A stretch of 64,000 nucleotides of DNA from Brachymonas denitrificans (GTDB lineage Bacteria; Pseudomonadota; Gammaproteobacteria; Burkholderiales; Burkholderiaceae_C). The translations under genes and the position numbers were made by a program. The stretch spans positions 2,641,001 through 2,705,000 of the forward strand of contig NZ_CAJQUA010000001.1 in assembly GCF_907163135.1 (NCBI RefSeq), in the 5' to 3' direction. Below are positions 19,149 to 28,428 of this stretch, piece after piece. Under the pieces are notes generated by a model that was given only the letters and a program-made list of their open reading frames with translations, searched no databases and had not been told where the DNA came from. Each line of letters starts with the position of its first letter. The stretch's first letter is position 1.

Positions 19149-20071
19149 AAATCCTGCTCTTTGGCAAGAATGGCCAGCTCGGCTGGGAACTGCAGCGCAG
19201 CCTTGCCCCGCTAGGCGAGCTGGTGGCCCTGGGCCGGCAGCCAGAAAGCAATCCGATCTGTGAGGGTGCGCCCCTGCAAGGCAACTTCCTGCACCCCGCC
19301 GCTTTGGCAGAAACCATCCGGCAGCTGCGCCCGGATGTGATCGTCAATGCCGCAGCCTTTACCGCAGTCGACCAGGCGGAAAGCGACACTGCCGCAGCCC
19401 GCACCGTTAACGCCACGGCCGTGGCAGTCCTGGCACAGGAAGCCGCGCGCCTTGGCGCCGCGCTGGTGCATTACTCCACCGATTACGTCTTCGACGGCAG
19501 CGGCAAGCGCCCCTGGCGCGAAACCGACGCCCCAGCGCCACTCAACGTCTATGGCCAGACCAAGCTGGAAGGCGAGCAGGCAATCCGGCAACATGGCCCC
19601 AGGCATCTGATTTTCCGCACCAGCTGGGTCTACGGCGCGCGCGGCAGCAACTTTGCCAAAACCATGCTGCAACTCGGCAAGGAGCGCTCGGAACTGAACG
19701 TCATCGACGACCAGCACGGCGCCCCCACAGGTGCCGATCTGATTGCCGACGTCACGGCGCACGCCATCCGCCAACTGCTGCGCGATCCGGCCTGTGCAGG
19801 CCTTTACCATCTGGCCGCAGCGGGCGAAACCACTTGGCACGGCTACGCCTGCCATGTACTCGATGCGGCCCGCGCAGCAGGCGCTGCCATCAAAGTGGCG
19901 CCACAATCCGTGCACCCCGTCCCGGCTTCAGCGTACCCCTCCAAAGCAGCACGCCCCGCCAATTCGCGCCTGGACACCACCCGGCTGCAGCACACCTTCG
20001 GCATCCACCTGCCCGACTGGCGCATCGGACTGGAGCGCATGCTGTCGGAAGTCCTCACCAGCCAGGCCTGA
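19145..20071 (+). CDS. rfbD: dTDP-4-dehydrorhamnose reductase
   Basis: Final step of dTDP-L-rhamnose synthesis: NAD(P)H-dependent reduction of the 4-keto group. 308 residues, RmlD-type SDR. Motifs are [12 protein letters not shown] (cofactor), [30 protein letters not shown] (Tyr/Lys) and FRTSWVYG. Start overlaps the rfbB stop by four bases; rfbA follows after 11 bp. The order rfbB-rfbD-rfbA-rfbC is common. Confidence 0.96.
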   Translation: MKILLFGKNGQLGWELQRSLAPLGELVALGRQPESNPICEGAPLQGNFLHPAALAETIRQLRPDVIVNAAAFTAVDQAESDTAAARTVNATAVAVLAQEAARLGAALVHYSTDYVFDGSGKRPWRETDAPAPLNVYGQTKLEGEQAIRQHGPRHLIFRTSWVYGARGSNFAKTMLQLGKERSELNVIDDQHGAPTGADLIADVTAHAIRQLLRDPACAGLYHLAAAGETTWHGYACHVLDAARAAGAAIKVAPQSVHPVPASAYPSKAARPANSRLDTTRLQHTFGIHLPDWRIGLERMLSEVLTSQA

Positions 20072-20082
20072 CAATACAGCCC

Positions 20083-20970
20083 ATGACCACCCAACGCAAA
20101 GGCATCATCCTGGCCGGCGGCGCCGGCACGCGCCTGCATCCGGCCACACTGGCCATCAGCAAGCAACTGCTGCCCGTGTACGACAAGCCGATGATCTACT
20201 ACCCGCTCACCACGCTGATGCTGGCGGGCCTGCGGGACATTCTTGTCATCACCACGACGGAAGACGCGCCGCGCTTTCGGCAACTGCTGGGCGATGGCGC
20301 GCAGTGGGGCATCCGCCTGCACTATGCCGAACAGGCGCAGCCCGAAGGCATTGCCCAGGCCTTGCTGATTGCCGAGCCCTTTCTGGACGGAGCACCGTGT
20401 GCCCTGATCCTTGGCGACAACCTCTTCTATGGCCATGATCTGGCCCCCATGCTGCAAGACGCCGGCAAACAGGAGCAGGGCGCCACCGTCTTCGCCTACC
20501 ACGTCAGCGATCCGGAGCGTTACGGCGTCATCAGCTTCAACCCCCAGGGCCAGGCCGTGCGCATCGAAGAAAAGCCGACGCAGCCTGCTTCAAGCTACGC
20601 CATCACCGGCCTCTACTTTTACGACTCCAGCGCCAGCGCCATTGCCAAGAGCCTGCGGCCCAGCGCACGCGGCGAACTGGAGATCAGCGACGTCAACCGG
20701 CACTATCTGGAGCAAGGCGCGCTCACTGTGCGCATCATGCAACGCGGCTACGCCTGGCTGGACACGGGCACGCACGAAAGCCTGCTCGATGCCAGCGGCT
20801 TTATCGCCACGCTGGAGCAGCGCCAGGGCCTGAAGATTGCCTGCCCCGAAGAAGTAGCCTGGCGCAACGGCTGGATCGACGCCGCGCAACTGCAAGCGCT
20901 GGCCGAGCCCCTCTGCAAGAGCGGCTACGGCCGCTATCTCATGCGCCTGCTTCAGGAAGGGCGCATATGA
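20083..20970 (+). CDS. rfbA: Glucose-1-phosphate thymidylyltransferase
   Basis: First step of dTDP-L-rhamnose synthesis: joins dTTP and glucose-1-phosphate. 295 residues from the ATG at 20083. Signature LAGGAGTRLHPAT near the start, then SKQLLPVYDKPMIYYPL, LILGDNLFYGHDL and IEEKPTQPASSYAITGLYFYD, all hallmarks of RmlA. The C-terminus CKSGYGRYLMRLL is complete. Overlaps the rfbC start by ATGA. Confidence 0.97.
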   Translation: MTTQRKGIILAGGAGTRLHPATLAISKQLLPVYDKPMIYYPLTTLMLAGLRDILVITTTEDAPRFRQLLGDGAQWGIRLHYAEQAQPEGIAQALLIAEPFLDGAPCALILGDNLFYGHDLAPMLQDAGKQEQGATVFAYHVSDPERYGVISFNPQGQAVRIEEKPTQPASSYAITGLYFYDSSASAIAKSLRPSARGELEISDVNRHYLEQGALTVRIMQRGYAWLDTGTHESLLDASGFIATLEQRQGLKIACPEEVAWRNGWIDAAQLQALAEPLCKSGYGRYLMRLLQEGRI

Positions 20971-21512
20971 AAGCCGTGCATCTGCCTATCCCCGGCCTCA
21001 TGCTGCTGGAGCCGACGGTGCATCATGACGAGCGTGGTTTTCTTTACGAAAGCTTCAACCAGCGCACCTTCAACGAGGCCACCGGCACCCACTACCAGTT
21101 TGTGCAGGACAACCATACGCACTCGGCCAAGGGCGTGCTGCGCGGCATGCACTACCAGACGCAACAACCCCAGGGCAAGCTGGTGCGTGTCGTGCGGGGG
21201 GCTGTGTATGACGTGGTGGTCGACATCCGGCGCGATTCACCGGCTTTCGGGCAGTGGTACGGCCTGACGCTGAGCGAATCAAGTTGCACCCAGCTCTGGA
21301 TCCCGCCGGGGCTGGCGCATGGTTTCCTGACGCTGAGTGATGGCGCGGAGCTCTTGTACAAGATGACCGACTACTATGCCCCCCAGCACGAAGCCTGCCT
21401 CGCCTGGAACGACCCCGCTGTAGGCATTGTGTGGCCGCTGCAGCAGCATGGCATTGCTCAGCCCATGCTGTCGGCCAAGGACCAGGTGGGCAAGGCCTTG
21501 CACGAGGTTTAA
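20967..21512 (+). CDS. rfbC: dTDP-4-dehydrorhamnose 3,5-epimerase
   Basis: Third step of dTDP-L-rhamnose synthesis, a cupin-fold epimerase of 181 residues. Motifs are FNQRTFNEATG, QDNHTHSAKGVLRGMHYQ with the catalytic His, VVDIRRDSPAFGQW and WIPPGLAHGFLTLSD. An aggaag ribosome site lies just before the ATG, within the end of rfbA. Its stop overlaps the stop of the convergent UDP-sugar dehydrogenase gene (21509-21512), leaving no room for an intergenic terminator. Confidence 0.96.
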   Translation: MKAVHLPIPGLMLLEPTVHHDERGFLYESFNQRTFNEATGTHYQFVQDNHTHSAKGVLRGMHYQTQQPQGKLVRVVRGAVYDVVVDIRRDSPAFGQWYGLTLSESSCTQLWIPPGLAHGFLTLSDGAELLYKMTDYYAPQHEACLAWNDPAVGIVWPLQQHGIAQPMLSAKDQVGKALHEV

Positions 21513-22840
21513 AGCCGAAAAACCGCAAACCCCTGTGCCGCCGCATCATGGCGGTCATACAGGCTTTTCACATCAGCCAGAATGGGCTTGTCTCCCCGGC
21601 ACAGGGGGCGCAATTCGGCAGGCGTCATGGCGCGGTAGGCGCTGTGCCCCACAGCCACCACCAGCACATCCACCGGGTGCGCTGCATCGATGGTCTGCAG
21701 TTCGATGCCATACTCGTGCAGCACTTCATCCGCATCCGCCACCGGATCGCTCACCACCACCTGCATGCCCCAGCCCTGGAACTCGCGCACCATGTCCACC
21801 ACCTTGCTGTTGCGGATGTCGGGGCAGTTTTCCTTGAAGGTGATGCCGAGAATGCCGACCTTGCAGCGCGGCGCATCCATGCCCTGCTGCAGCATCAGCT
21901 TGATGGTGTTGCGCGCCACATAGCGCGCCATGTTGTCGTTGATGCGGCGGCCGGCCAGAATGACCTGCGGGTTGTAGCCCACGGCCTGGGCCTTGTGGGT
22001 GAGATAGTACGGATCCACGCCGATGCAGTGTCCGCCTACCAGGCCGGGGCGGAAGGGCAGGAAGTTCCACTTGCTGCCGGCCGCTTCCAGCACTTCGACG
22101 GTGTCGATGCCGAGGCGGGCGAACAGCACGGAGAGTTCGTTGACGAAGGCAATGTTCAGATCGCGCTGGGTATTTTCGATCACCTTGGCGGCCTCGGCCA
22201 CCTTGATGCTGCTGGCTGGGTAGGTGCCGGCGGTGATGATGCTGGCGTAGAGTTCATCCACTACCTTGGCGATGGCGGGCGTGCTGCCGCTGGTGATCTT
22301 CTTGATCTTGGTGAGGGTGTTGACCTTGTCGCCGGGGTTGATGCGCTCGGGGCTGTAGCCGCAGTAAAAGCCCTGTTCGGGTGGTGCCTCGCCTTCGTTG
22401 CCGCTGTGGATATAGCGCAGCCCGGAAGCGCGCTCCAGTTCTGGCACGCAGACCTCTTCGGTAGCGCCGGGATACACGGTGGATTCGTAGATCACCAGAT
22501 CACCCGGCTTGAGCACGCGACCGATGCTGGCGCTGGCCTTGATCAGCGGCGTCAGGTCGGGCTGCATGGCATCGTCCACCGGAGTGGGAACGGTCACGAT
22601 AAAGATGCGGCAGGCAGCCAGATCGGCCGCATCGCTGCTGTAGCGCAACTGGCCGGCTGCAGCCAGTTGCTCGGCTGTGGTCTCGAGTGTGCTATCGTGC
22701 CCGCCTTGCAGTTCGACGATGCGATGGGCGTTGATGTCAAAACCGAGCACCGGACGGTGGCGGCCAAATTCCACGGCCAGGGGCAGGCCGACGTAGCCCA
22801 GGCCGACAACGGCCAGGGGCAGGGTGCTAGAAGTTTCCAT
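21509..22840 (-). CDS. tviB: UDP-N-acetylhexosamine 6-dehydrogenase, TviB/WbpO-like
   Basis: NAD-dependent enzyme that oxidises C6 of UDP-GlcNAc or UDP-GalNAc to the uronic acid; UDP-glucose/GDP-mannose dehydrogenase family, 443 residues. VVGLGYVGLPLAVEFG is the NAD motif, VPTPVDD and STVYPGATEEVCVP follow, and GGHCIGVDPYYLTHKAQ carries the catalytic Cys. Wording of these motifs is closer to TviB/WbpO than to glucose dehydrogenases; which HexNAc is used cannot be read directly. It can feed the WbpB/E/D trio. Lone minus-strand gene, divergent from galU. Confidence 0.92.
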   Translation of the reverse strand: METSSTLPLAVVGLGYVGLPLAVEFGRHRPVLGFDINAHRIVELQGGHDSTLETTAEQLAAAGQLRYSSDAADLAACRIFIVTVPTPVDDAMQPDLTPLIKASASIGRVLKPGDLVIYESTVYPGATEEVCVPELERASGLRYIHSGNEGEAPPEQGFYCGYSPERINPGDKVNTLTKIKKITSGSTPAIAKVVDELYASIITAGTYPASSIKVAEAAKVIENTQRDLNIAFVNELSVLFARLGIDTVEVLEAAGSKWNFLPFRPGLVGGHCIGVDPYYLTHKAQAVGYNPQVILAGRRINDNMARYVARNTIKLMLQQGMDAPRCKVGILGITFKENCPDIRNSKVVDMVREFQGWGMQVVVSDPVADADEVLHEYGIELQTIDAAHPVDVLVVAVGHSAYRAMTPAELRPLCRGDKPILADVKSLYDRHDAAAQGFAVFRL

Positions 22841-23027
22841 AGGGAAAAGATAAGTTGATCTGCCGCAACGACATGCGCATCTCGCAACGCGGAGTCACGA
22901 CATTGTCACGTTTTAGTAATAAAACCGAGACACTGGGGCGCCACAGATAGAGTGGTCCAATTATAAAGAGCGTGTGGCGGCCGGCTCATGCCCCTGCAGC
23001 ACGCATACGCAAGGAACAAGAAAACCC
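22841..23027. promoter_or_regulatory. Divergent intergenic region between tviB-like and galU
   Basis: 187 bp with no coding potential that must hold start signals for both genes. A TATAAA box at 22962-22967 is a plausible plus-strand -10 for galU, but no matching -35 was recognised. A ribosome site (aaggaac) lies 11 bp before the galU ATG. The minus side has only a weak purine stretch before the tviB-like ATG. Confidence 0.4.
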
Positions 23028-23936
23028 ATGGTTCAGAGCATTCGCAAAGCCGTTTTCCCGATCGCCGGCCTCGGCACCCGCTTTCTGCCGGCCACCAAGG
23101 CCAGCCCCAAGGAGATGCTGACGGTGGTAGACAAGCCGCTGATTCAGTATGCGGTAGAAGAGGCCTACGCGGCAGGCATCCGTCAGATGATCTTCGTGAC
23201 GGGCCGCACCAAGCGTTCGATTGAAGACCATTTCGACACGGCTTACGAGCTGGAGTCGGAGCTGGAGGCCGCGGGCAAGCATGAACTGCTGCAGGTGGTG
23301 CGCAGCATCAAACCGGATGACATGCAGGTGGTGTATGTGCGCCAGCACCGGGCTTTGGGGCTGGGCCACGCGGTGCTGTGCGCACGTGAACTGGTGGGCA
23401 ACGAAGCATTTGCGGTGCTGCTGGCAGACGATTTGATGGTGGGCGAGCCATCCATCACCTCGCAAATGGTGCGCCAGTACGAAGAGTGGCGGGCAAGTAT
23501 CTTGGCTGTGCAGGATGTGCCGCGGGAGGAAACTCGCCGCTACGGCATTGTGTCTGGCACTGCCCTGAACGACAGGCTGGTGGACGTGAGCGGCATTGTG
23601 GAAAAGCCCAGCCCCGAAGATGCCCCCAGCACGCTGGCTGTGGCAGGGCGCTATATCCTTACCCCTGGCATTTTTGATGAGCTGGCCAACCAGCAGCAGG
23701 GCGTGGGAGGGGAAATCCAGCTGACCGACGCCATAGCCTCCATGCTGCGCCGAGAAAAGATTTTTGCGTTTCGATATGAAGGAAAGCGCTACGACTGTGG
23801 TAGCAAGCTGGGCTTCCTGCAGGCAACTGTCGATCTGGCCAAGACACATTCGGGTGTGGGTCAGGATTTCACGCAGTGGCTGGCCATGCGCGAAGAAGCA
23901 ACTCCTGCGTTTGATGCTCAGGGAGTGGAAAATTGA
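23028..23936 (+). CDS. galU: UTP-glucose-1-phosphate uridylyltransferase
   Basis: Makes UDP-glucose from UTP and glucose-1-phosphate, the entry to UDP-glucose/galactose-based polysaccharides. 302 residues. Motifs are [22 protein letters not shown] at the start (nucleotide loop), [21 protein letters not shown] (metal-binding Asp), [13 protein letters not shown] and [11 protein letters not shown]. Start chosen at the ATG preceded by aaggaac. The stop overlaps the TTG start of galE, so the pair is coupled. Confidence 0.97.
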   Translation: MVQSIRKAVFPIAGLGTRFLPATKASPKEMLTVVDKPLIQYAVEEAYAAGIRQMIFVTGRTKRSIEDHFDTAYELESELEAAGKHELLQVVRSIKPDDMQVVYVRQHRALGLGHAVLCARELVGNEAFAVLLADDLMVGEPSITSQMVRQYEEWRASILAVQDVPREETRRYGIVSGTALNDRLVDVSGIVEKPSPEDAPSTLAVAGRYILTPGIFDELANQQQGVGGEIQLTDAIASMLRREKIFAFRYEGKRYDCGSKLGFLQATVDLAKTHSGVGQDFTQWLAMREEATPAFDAQGVEN

Positions 23937-24934
23937 ACGTACTGCTGACAGGAGGCGCAGGTTTTATCGGCAGTCACGCGGCTGCGATGTTGGCTGAGGC
24001 TGGCCACTATGTGGTCATCGTCGACAATTTGTCGAACAGCGATGCTTCGGTGCTACGGCGGCTGGAGCGTGTGTGCGGCCACCCGCTTCCCTTCGTGGAA
24101 GGCGATATTCGCGACTCCGCGCTGATGCGCAGCACCATGAAGCAGCACGGCGTGCAAAGCGTGATGCACTTTGCCGGCCTGAAAGCCGTGGGCGAGTCCA
24201 ATGAAAAGCCTCTCGATTACTACTCCAACAACGTGCAAGGCACTATCAGCCTGTTGCAGGCCATGGACCAGTGCGACGTGCGCCAATTGGTTTTCAGCAG
24301 CAGTGCGACCGTTTATGGGCAGCCGCAGTACCTGCCGCTGGATGAAGCTCATCCGACGTCGGCTACCAACCCCTATGGACGGACCAAGTTACACATAGAG
24401 GAAATGCTGCGCGATGTGGCAGCCTCCTCTGCTCAATGGCGTTTCGTGTGCCTGCGCTACTTCAACCCCGTGGGTGCGCACTCATCGGGCCTGTTGGGTG
24501 AAGCGCCGCGCGGGACTCCCAACAATCTGATGCCGTATGTGGCGCAGGTAGCAGTCGGAACTCGTGCGCACCTGAACGTGTGGGGCGACGATTATGACAC
24601 GCCGGACGGAACCGGTGTGCGCGACTACATCCACGTAATGGACTTGGTGGAGGGCCATCTCGCAGCCTTGAACTTTCTGCAGGACAACGCGGGCTGGAGT
24701 GCCATCAATCTGGGTACTGGGACGGGGTACAGTGTGCTGGATATGGTCAAGGCCTTTGAGCAGGCCAGCCAGCGCGCAGTGCCGTACAGTATCAAGCCAA
24801 GACGGCAGGGGGACGTGGCTAGTTGCTACGCGAATCCGCAACTGGCCTTAAACAAGCTGGGCTGGCGCGCCACACGCAGCCTGCAGGACATGTGCGACAG
24901 CGCCTGGGCCTGGCAATCGAACGTTGGCAAATAG
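23933..24934 (+). CDS. galE: UDP-glucose 4-epimerase
   Basis: Interconverts UDP-glucose and UDP-galactose (possibly also the HexNAc forms); extended SDR, 333 residues. [14 protein letters not shown] is the NAD motif, SSSATVYG carries the catalytic Ser, [10 protein letters not shown] the Tyr/Lys, and RYFNPVGAH the substrate loop. The start is a TTG (23933) whose last bases form the galU stop (TTGA); a gggagtgg stretch upstream acts as ribosome site. No better start fits the family N-terminus. The WbaP-like gene follows after 12 bp. Confidence 0.95.
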   Translation: MNVLLTGGAGFIGSHAAAMLAEAGHYVVIVDNLSNSDASVLRRLERVCGHPLPFVEGDIRDSALMRSTMKQHGVQSVMHFAGLKAVGESNEKPLDYYSNNVQGTISLLQAMDQCDVRQLVFSSSATVYGQPQYLPLDEAHPTSATNPYGRTKLHIEEMLRDVAASSAQWRFVCLRYFNPVGAHSSGLLGEAPRGTPNNLMPYVAQVAVGTRAHLNVWGDDYDTPDGTGVRDYIHVMDLVEGHLAALNFLQDNAGWSAINLGTGTGYSVLDMVKAFEQASQRAVPYSIKPRRQGDVASCYANPQLALNKLGWRATRSLQDMCDSAWAWQSNVGK

Positions 24935-24946
24935 AATACAACAATC

Positions 24947-26170
24947 ATGACACAGGTTCTTCGACTAGCCCTGCTGGTGCTGGTGTCCACCGTGGTGCTG
25001 GCTTTTTGCTTCCAGTTCGGGACGAGTATTATCGATGACATCCCGCTGCGCAACAGCATAGTGATTGCATTCCTTGTCGCGTTTAGCGCGTACATCTCGG
25101 TGCGCAACCTGGCTCGTTTTCCAGGCGAGCGCAGTTGGTTTTCGCTGCAGCCCGTGGTGGTGTTGTGGTTCGGCCTCGCGGTGCTGGTGGTGATGCTGTT
25201 CCGCATCCCGCACTCAGTAGCCTATCTGTTGGCCAGCTTCATGCTGACTGCGCTGTATATTCAGTTCGATGACTGGTATTTTGACAAGCGCAAGAAGCTG
25301 GTATTGGCTTATGCGCCGTTCGGCCGCGCGCAGGGAGCGCATCGCATTCCGCATGCGGAGTGGATTCGCATGGACACGCTGTGTTTGCCTGCGGAAAGCA
25401 TTGACGGGGTAGTGACAGATTTGCACGCAAGGGACATGACCACGGAATGGCAAAAGTTTCTCGCTGAATGCACGCTCCAGCACATTCCAGTATACAACAT
25501 TCGGCAAGTCGAAGAATCCCTTACGGGGCGCGTGCGTATCATGCACATGCACGAGAACGAACTTGGCTCGCTACTGCCTTCAGAAACGTACTCCTTTATC
25601 AAGCGCATTTTGGAATCAGCACTGGTTTTGGCAGTGATGCCTGTCGTCCTGCCGATCATGGCCATTACTACGATTGCGATCATGCTGGAAAGCCCAGGTG
25701 GTGCCATGTTTCTGCAACGCCGCGTGGGGCAATTCGGCAAGGAATTTACCATCTATAAATTTCGCAGCATGTGCAAGGATTCGGAAAAGGACGGCGCCAA
25801 ATTTGCTTCGGCTGGTGATATGCGCGTGACACGTATCGGAAAATTCATTCGGAAGACCCGCATTGACGAGCTACCCCAGTTTTTCAATGTTCTGAAGGGC
25901 GATATGGCCCTGATCGGCCCGAGGCCGGAGCAGAAGGCGTTCGTTGACAAATTTGAAGATGTTATCCCCTTCTACAGCTATCGGCATGTGGTCAAGCCTG
26001 GCATCACAGGGTGGGCGCAGGTGATACACGGATATGCTGCAGATGTTGACGAGACGCAGGTTAAGATTGAGCACGACTTCTATTACATTAAGAACTTTTC
26101 GTTTGGACTGGATGTGCTGATTGTTATGAAAACTATTTATACGATGGTTACAGGTTTTGGGGCGCGCTAG
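24947..26170 (+). CDS. Polyprenyl sugar-1-phosphate transferase, WbaP/WcaJ-like
   Basis: Inner-membrane enzyme that loads the first sugar-1-phosphate on undecaprenyl phosphate. 407 residues: four hydrophobic helices in residues 5-105, a soluble middle domain (about 110-205), then a re-entrant helix and catalytic domain from about 215 with MFLQRRVGQFGKEF, YKFRSMCKDSEKDG, RKTRIDELPQFFNVL, GPRPEQ and GITGWAQV. The layout is the WbaP/CpsE/WcaJ type, with Gal-1-P or Glc-1-P the usual substrates. Follows galU-galE by 12 bp, which supports one of those. Base composition starts to drift to AT toward its end, where the exchangeable region begins. Confidence 0.92.
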   Translation: MTQVLRLALLVLVSTVVLAFCFQFGTSIIDDIPLRNSIVIAFLVAFSAYISVRNLARFPGERSWFSLQPVVVLWFGLAVLVVMLFRIPHSVAYLLASFMLTALYIQFDDWYFDKRKKLVLAYAPFGRAQGAHRIPHAEWIRMDTLCLPAESIDGVVTDLHARDMTTEWQKFLAECTLQHIPVYNIRQVEESLTGRVRIMHMHENELGSLLPSETYSFIKRILESALVLAVMPVVLPIMAITTIAIMLESPGGAMFLQRRVGQFGKEFTIYKFRSMCKDSEKDGAKFASAGDMRVTRIGKFIRKTRIDELPQFFNVLKGDMALIGPRPEQKAFVDKFEDVIPFYSYRHVVKPGITGWAQVIHGYAADVDETQVKIEHDFYYIKNFSFGLDVLIVMKTIYTMVTGFGAR

Positions 26171-26420
26171 CTGAATGCTGGCATGGATTTGAGTCGGATA
26201 ATATAGATTTTATGAATAGAGCTTATGAGGAATGCATGGCCTTTGTGTGCTTTCGTTGTGCGGTTCACAATTCGCGAGAGCCTTGATTCTCGTGAGATTT
26301 TAAATGCAAGACGTATAGAAGCCTCATGATCAGATGCCAGGTGAGCTGAGGAATAAATTTGTATTGACCCGAATGAATCTGCGGAAGTCGAGCTGAAAAA
26401 TTAAGTGACAGTATTTGCGC

Positions 26421-26528
26421 ATGAATTTATTTTTAAATTTTGTTTTCATTTCTGGCGTGGGATGGCTGCTCGATATGGCGGCTTACGCCGTACTGACCCA
26501 AGTATCCGCATTTCGGTTCCGGGCCTAA
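26421..26528 (+). pseudogene. Truncated GtrA-like N-terminus
   Basis: A 35-codon open stretch starting ATG reads like the first helix of GtrA-family small membrane proteins (NFVFISGVGWLLDMAAYAVLT), then ends at a stop. Downstream sequence to about 26719 keeps hydrophobic stretches in a shifted frame but no clear homology. GtrA proteins take part in glucosyl transfer or glycolipid flipping in O-antigen modification. Recognition rests on a short stretch, so this is tentative. Confidence 0.35.
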
Positions 26529-26729
26529 GGTTGGCCTCGATCGTCGTACTTGTACGAGTTCCAGTAGTATTTCTGGCTGCGCCAGCTTCTCAGTTTAAGT
26601 ATTACCTATCTTTAGAGGTGAGCGGCGCGTTCTTTTTAATGCTGTTGATTGCAGCCGGCAATCGGCGGTTTTCGAAAAAGAATTCTCGCCGTACTGTAGA
26701 GTCGAGTAGAACAGCTTAGCTATTCGAAA

Positions 26730-26927
26730 GGCTCGCAGCACGAGTTCAACACGCCTTATAGCCCGGCGTAAAATAACATCCTCGAACGCGTGATCCGCAC
26801 GCTGAACGATTGATGCGTGCACCGCCTCCGGTTCTAGGCGCTTCAGCACGCCAGTCGTCCTATGGCAGACTGGAACGGCTCTTACAACCACCGGCGCCCC
26901 AAACAGGCGCTTACAAAGAAGGCCTAG
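26730..26927 (+). pseudogene. Decayed IS3-family transposase C-terminus
   Basis: In the frame starting at 26730 the translation reads GSQHEFNTPYSPA, then NNILERVIRTLND, CVHRLRF, ALQHASRPMADWNGSYNHRR and PKQALTKKA, interrupted by in-frame stops. This matches the end of the IS3-type integrase core, with E-R-x-I-R-T-L-N (catalytic Glu region) and the closing W-x-x-x-YNHRRPHQAL motif. No terminal repeats or upstream part of the element are left. A remnant of an old insertion. Confidence 0.75.
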
Positions 26928-27050
26928 CTTAGTCTTATGCTTAATCGCTTTAACTTGTGTAGATTGGGTTGGCCAAAACATCTCACCAATCGACATGGCG
27001 TCGGAATACTGCGACATGGGAGATGTGTGAAGCTCCGAAACTTTGACGAA

Positions 27051-28280
27051 ATGAACGAAAAGAAAAGAATTGCAGATAATTTCCTCTGGCTACTGACCGA
27101 ATATGCATCCAGATTAATTGGAGGTATAGTCATCAGTGCTCTTGTGGCACGACAATTAGGCGTAGAGAAATATGGAGTATTTCAATACGCCATCAGCTTA
27201 GCGCTCATCTTTACCGCATTTAGTTTTATCTTCAGCGCCGAGATTTTGGTGCCCCGTTTGATGCATGCTGATGCAAAGGAGAGAAAACGATTGATGGGAA
27301 ATGCATTTGCTCTTCGTCTAATATTCTCTATATTCGCCTATATAGCGTTAGTGCTATTTGCCAGCTTGACAGAAAATAGAGCAAATTCAATCCTAATAGC
27401 AATATTTGGAATCTCAATATTATTGACGGAAGGGTTTTCCGTTGTAACAGCTTGGCTGCAATCTCAAGCAAACAATAGGCCGAAAAGCATATTGATAAAC
27501 ATCGTCACAGCAGTAAAAATCGTATTAGTATATTGTTTATTTAAGCTTGGGGTTAGAGATTCCGAGTCGTATGCGGCCCTTTGGGTTGGGGAGTCCGTAC
27601 TCATCGCAATTGGCTTGTCATACATATATTTTAAATACAATAGGGAATTTTTTGTAAATCACAGTAAAGCCGAAATACTCATTCTGTTAAAAGAGGGGTT
27701 GCCATTTTTTGCAGGGTTGCTTGCTGCCTATATATTTGTAAGGATGGATGTATTTTTCATGAGACATATTGGTACGCAGCATGAGCTCGGATTATACACA
27801 TCGGCACTTCAATTGGCCCAAGCAATGTCCGCTTTCTCTGGAATATTGGTTATGGCAATGGCGCCAATAATGGTTTACAAGCATACTGAAATAAAAATCA
27901 TCAAAAGAAATGTATTGGTGCTATGCGGAGTAATGCTAGTATTTTCCATCTCATCTGCAGCAATCGCATCTTATAGTGCGCCATGGCTTATACCACTGCT
28001 TTTTGGTGAAAAATACGCTGAAGCCATCCCTATCCTTGAGCGACTTTTGTGGGGCTCAATCTTTCTTTTTTTGGATGCCGCATTAAATGTATATTTAATT
28101 AAAATGCGACGCGGTAAATGGATAGCATTCAAATGGATTTTTGTCATTGTGATTTCAGCTCTAGCTTATTGGAGACTGATTTCAGAATACTCGGCGTTTG
28201 GAGCAGTCGCGGGATATACTATCGGCTATGGCGCCGCAACAATCTTGGGACTCTGCCTCCTTGTGTGTGACAAGAAATAA
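27051..28280 (+). CDS. wzx: Second Wzx-type flippase (AT-rich)
   Basis: Polytopic membrane protein of about 409 residues with around 12 helices, polysaccharide-transporter family. N-terminus NFLWLLTEYASRLIGGIVI followed by ALVARQLGVEKYGVFQYAI is typical of Wzx. Start set at the ATG 27051 (MNEKKRIAD); the longer frame upstream runs into transposase debris. Codon use is strongly AT-rich, unlike the flippase at 10373-11716, which points to horizontal acquisition. Expected to flip the repeat unit built by the glycosyltransferases that follow. Confidence 0.9.
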   Translation: MNEKKRIADNFLWLLTEYASRLIGGIVISALVARQLGVEKYGVFQYAISLALIFTAFSFIFSAEILVPRLMHADAKERKRLMGNAFALRLIFSIFAYIALVLFASLTENRANSILIAIFGISILLTEGFSVVTAWLQSQANNRPKSILINIVTAVKIVLVYCLFKLGVRDSESYAALWVGESVLIAIGLSYIYFKYNREFFVNHSKAEILILLKEGLPFFAGLLAAYIFVRMDVFFMRHIGTQHELGLYTSALQLAQAMSAFSGILVMAMAPIMVYKHTEIKIIKRNVLVLCGVMLVFSISSAAIASYSAPWLIPLLFGEKYAEAIPILERLLWGSIFLFLDAALNVYLIKMRRGKWIAFKWIFVIVISALAYWRLISEYSAFGAVAGYTIGYGAATILGLCLLVCDKK

Positions 28281-28428
28281 ATCAGCAGTAGTTTTTATTT
28301 GCGCATCGGAATATATATTGAAAGCCTAGCAAGATAACGTTTTCACCATAATAAATGATATTAAAATTTACAATATTGGATATTGGTCGAATATCGCATA
28401 ATCCTCTAGTTTAACACTTTCGTCCACA

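Larger units (their letters stand above)
26171..27050. other. 880-bp gene-poor relic region
   Basis: No intact gene is supported. The first 250 bp (26171-26420) are AT-rich and show nothing recognisable. Two decayed gene fragments follow (26421-26528 and 26730-26927, listed separately), then about 120 bp before the second flippase. This is the left border of the AT-rich block and looks like debris of earlier insertions. Confidence 0.7.
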
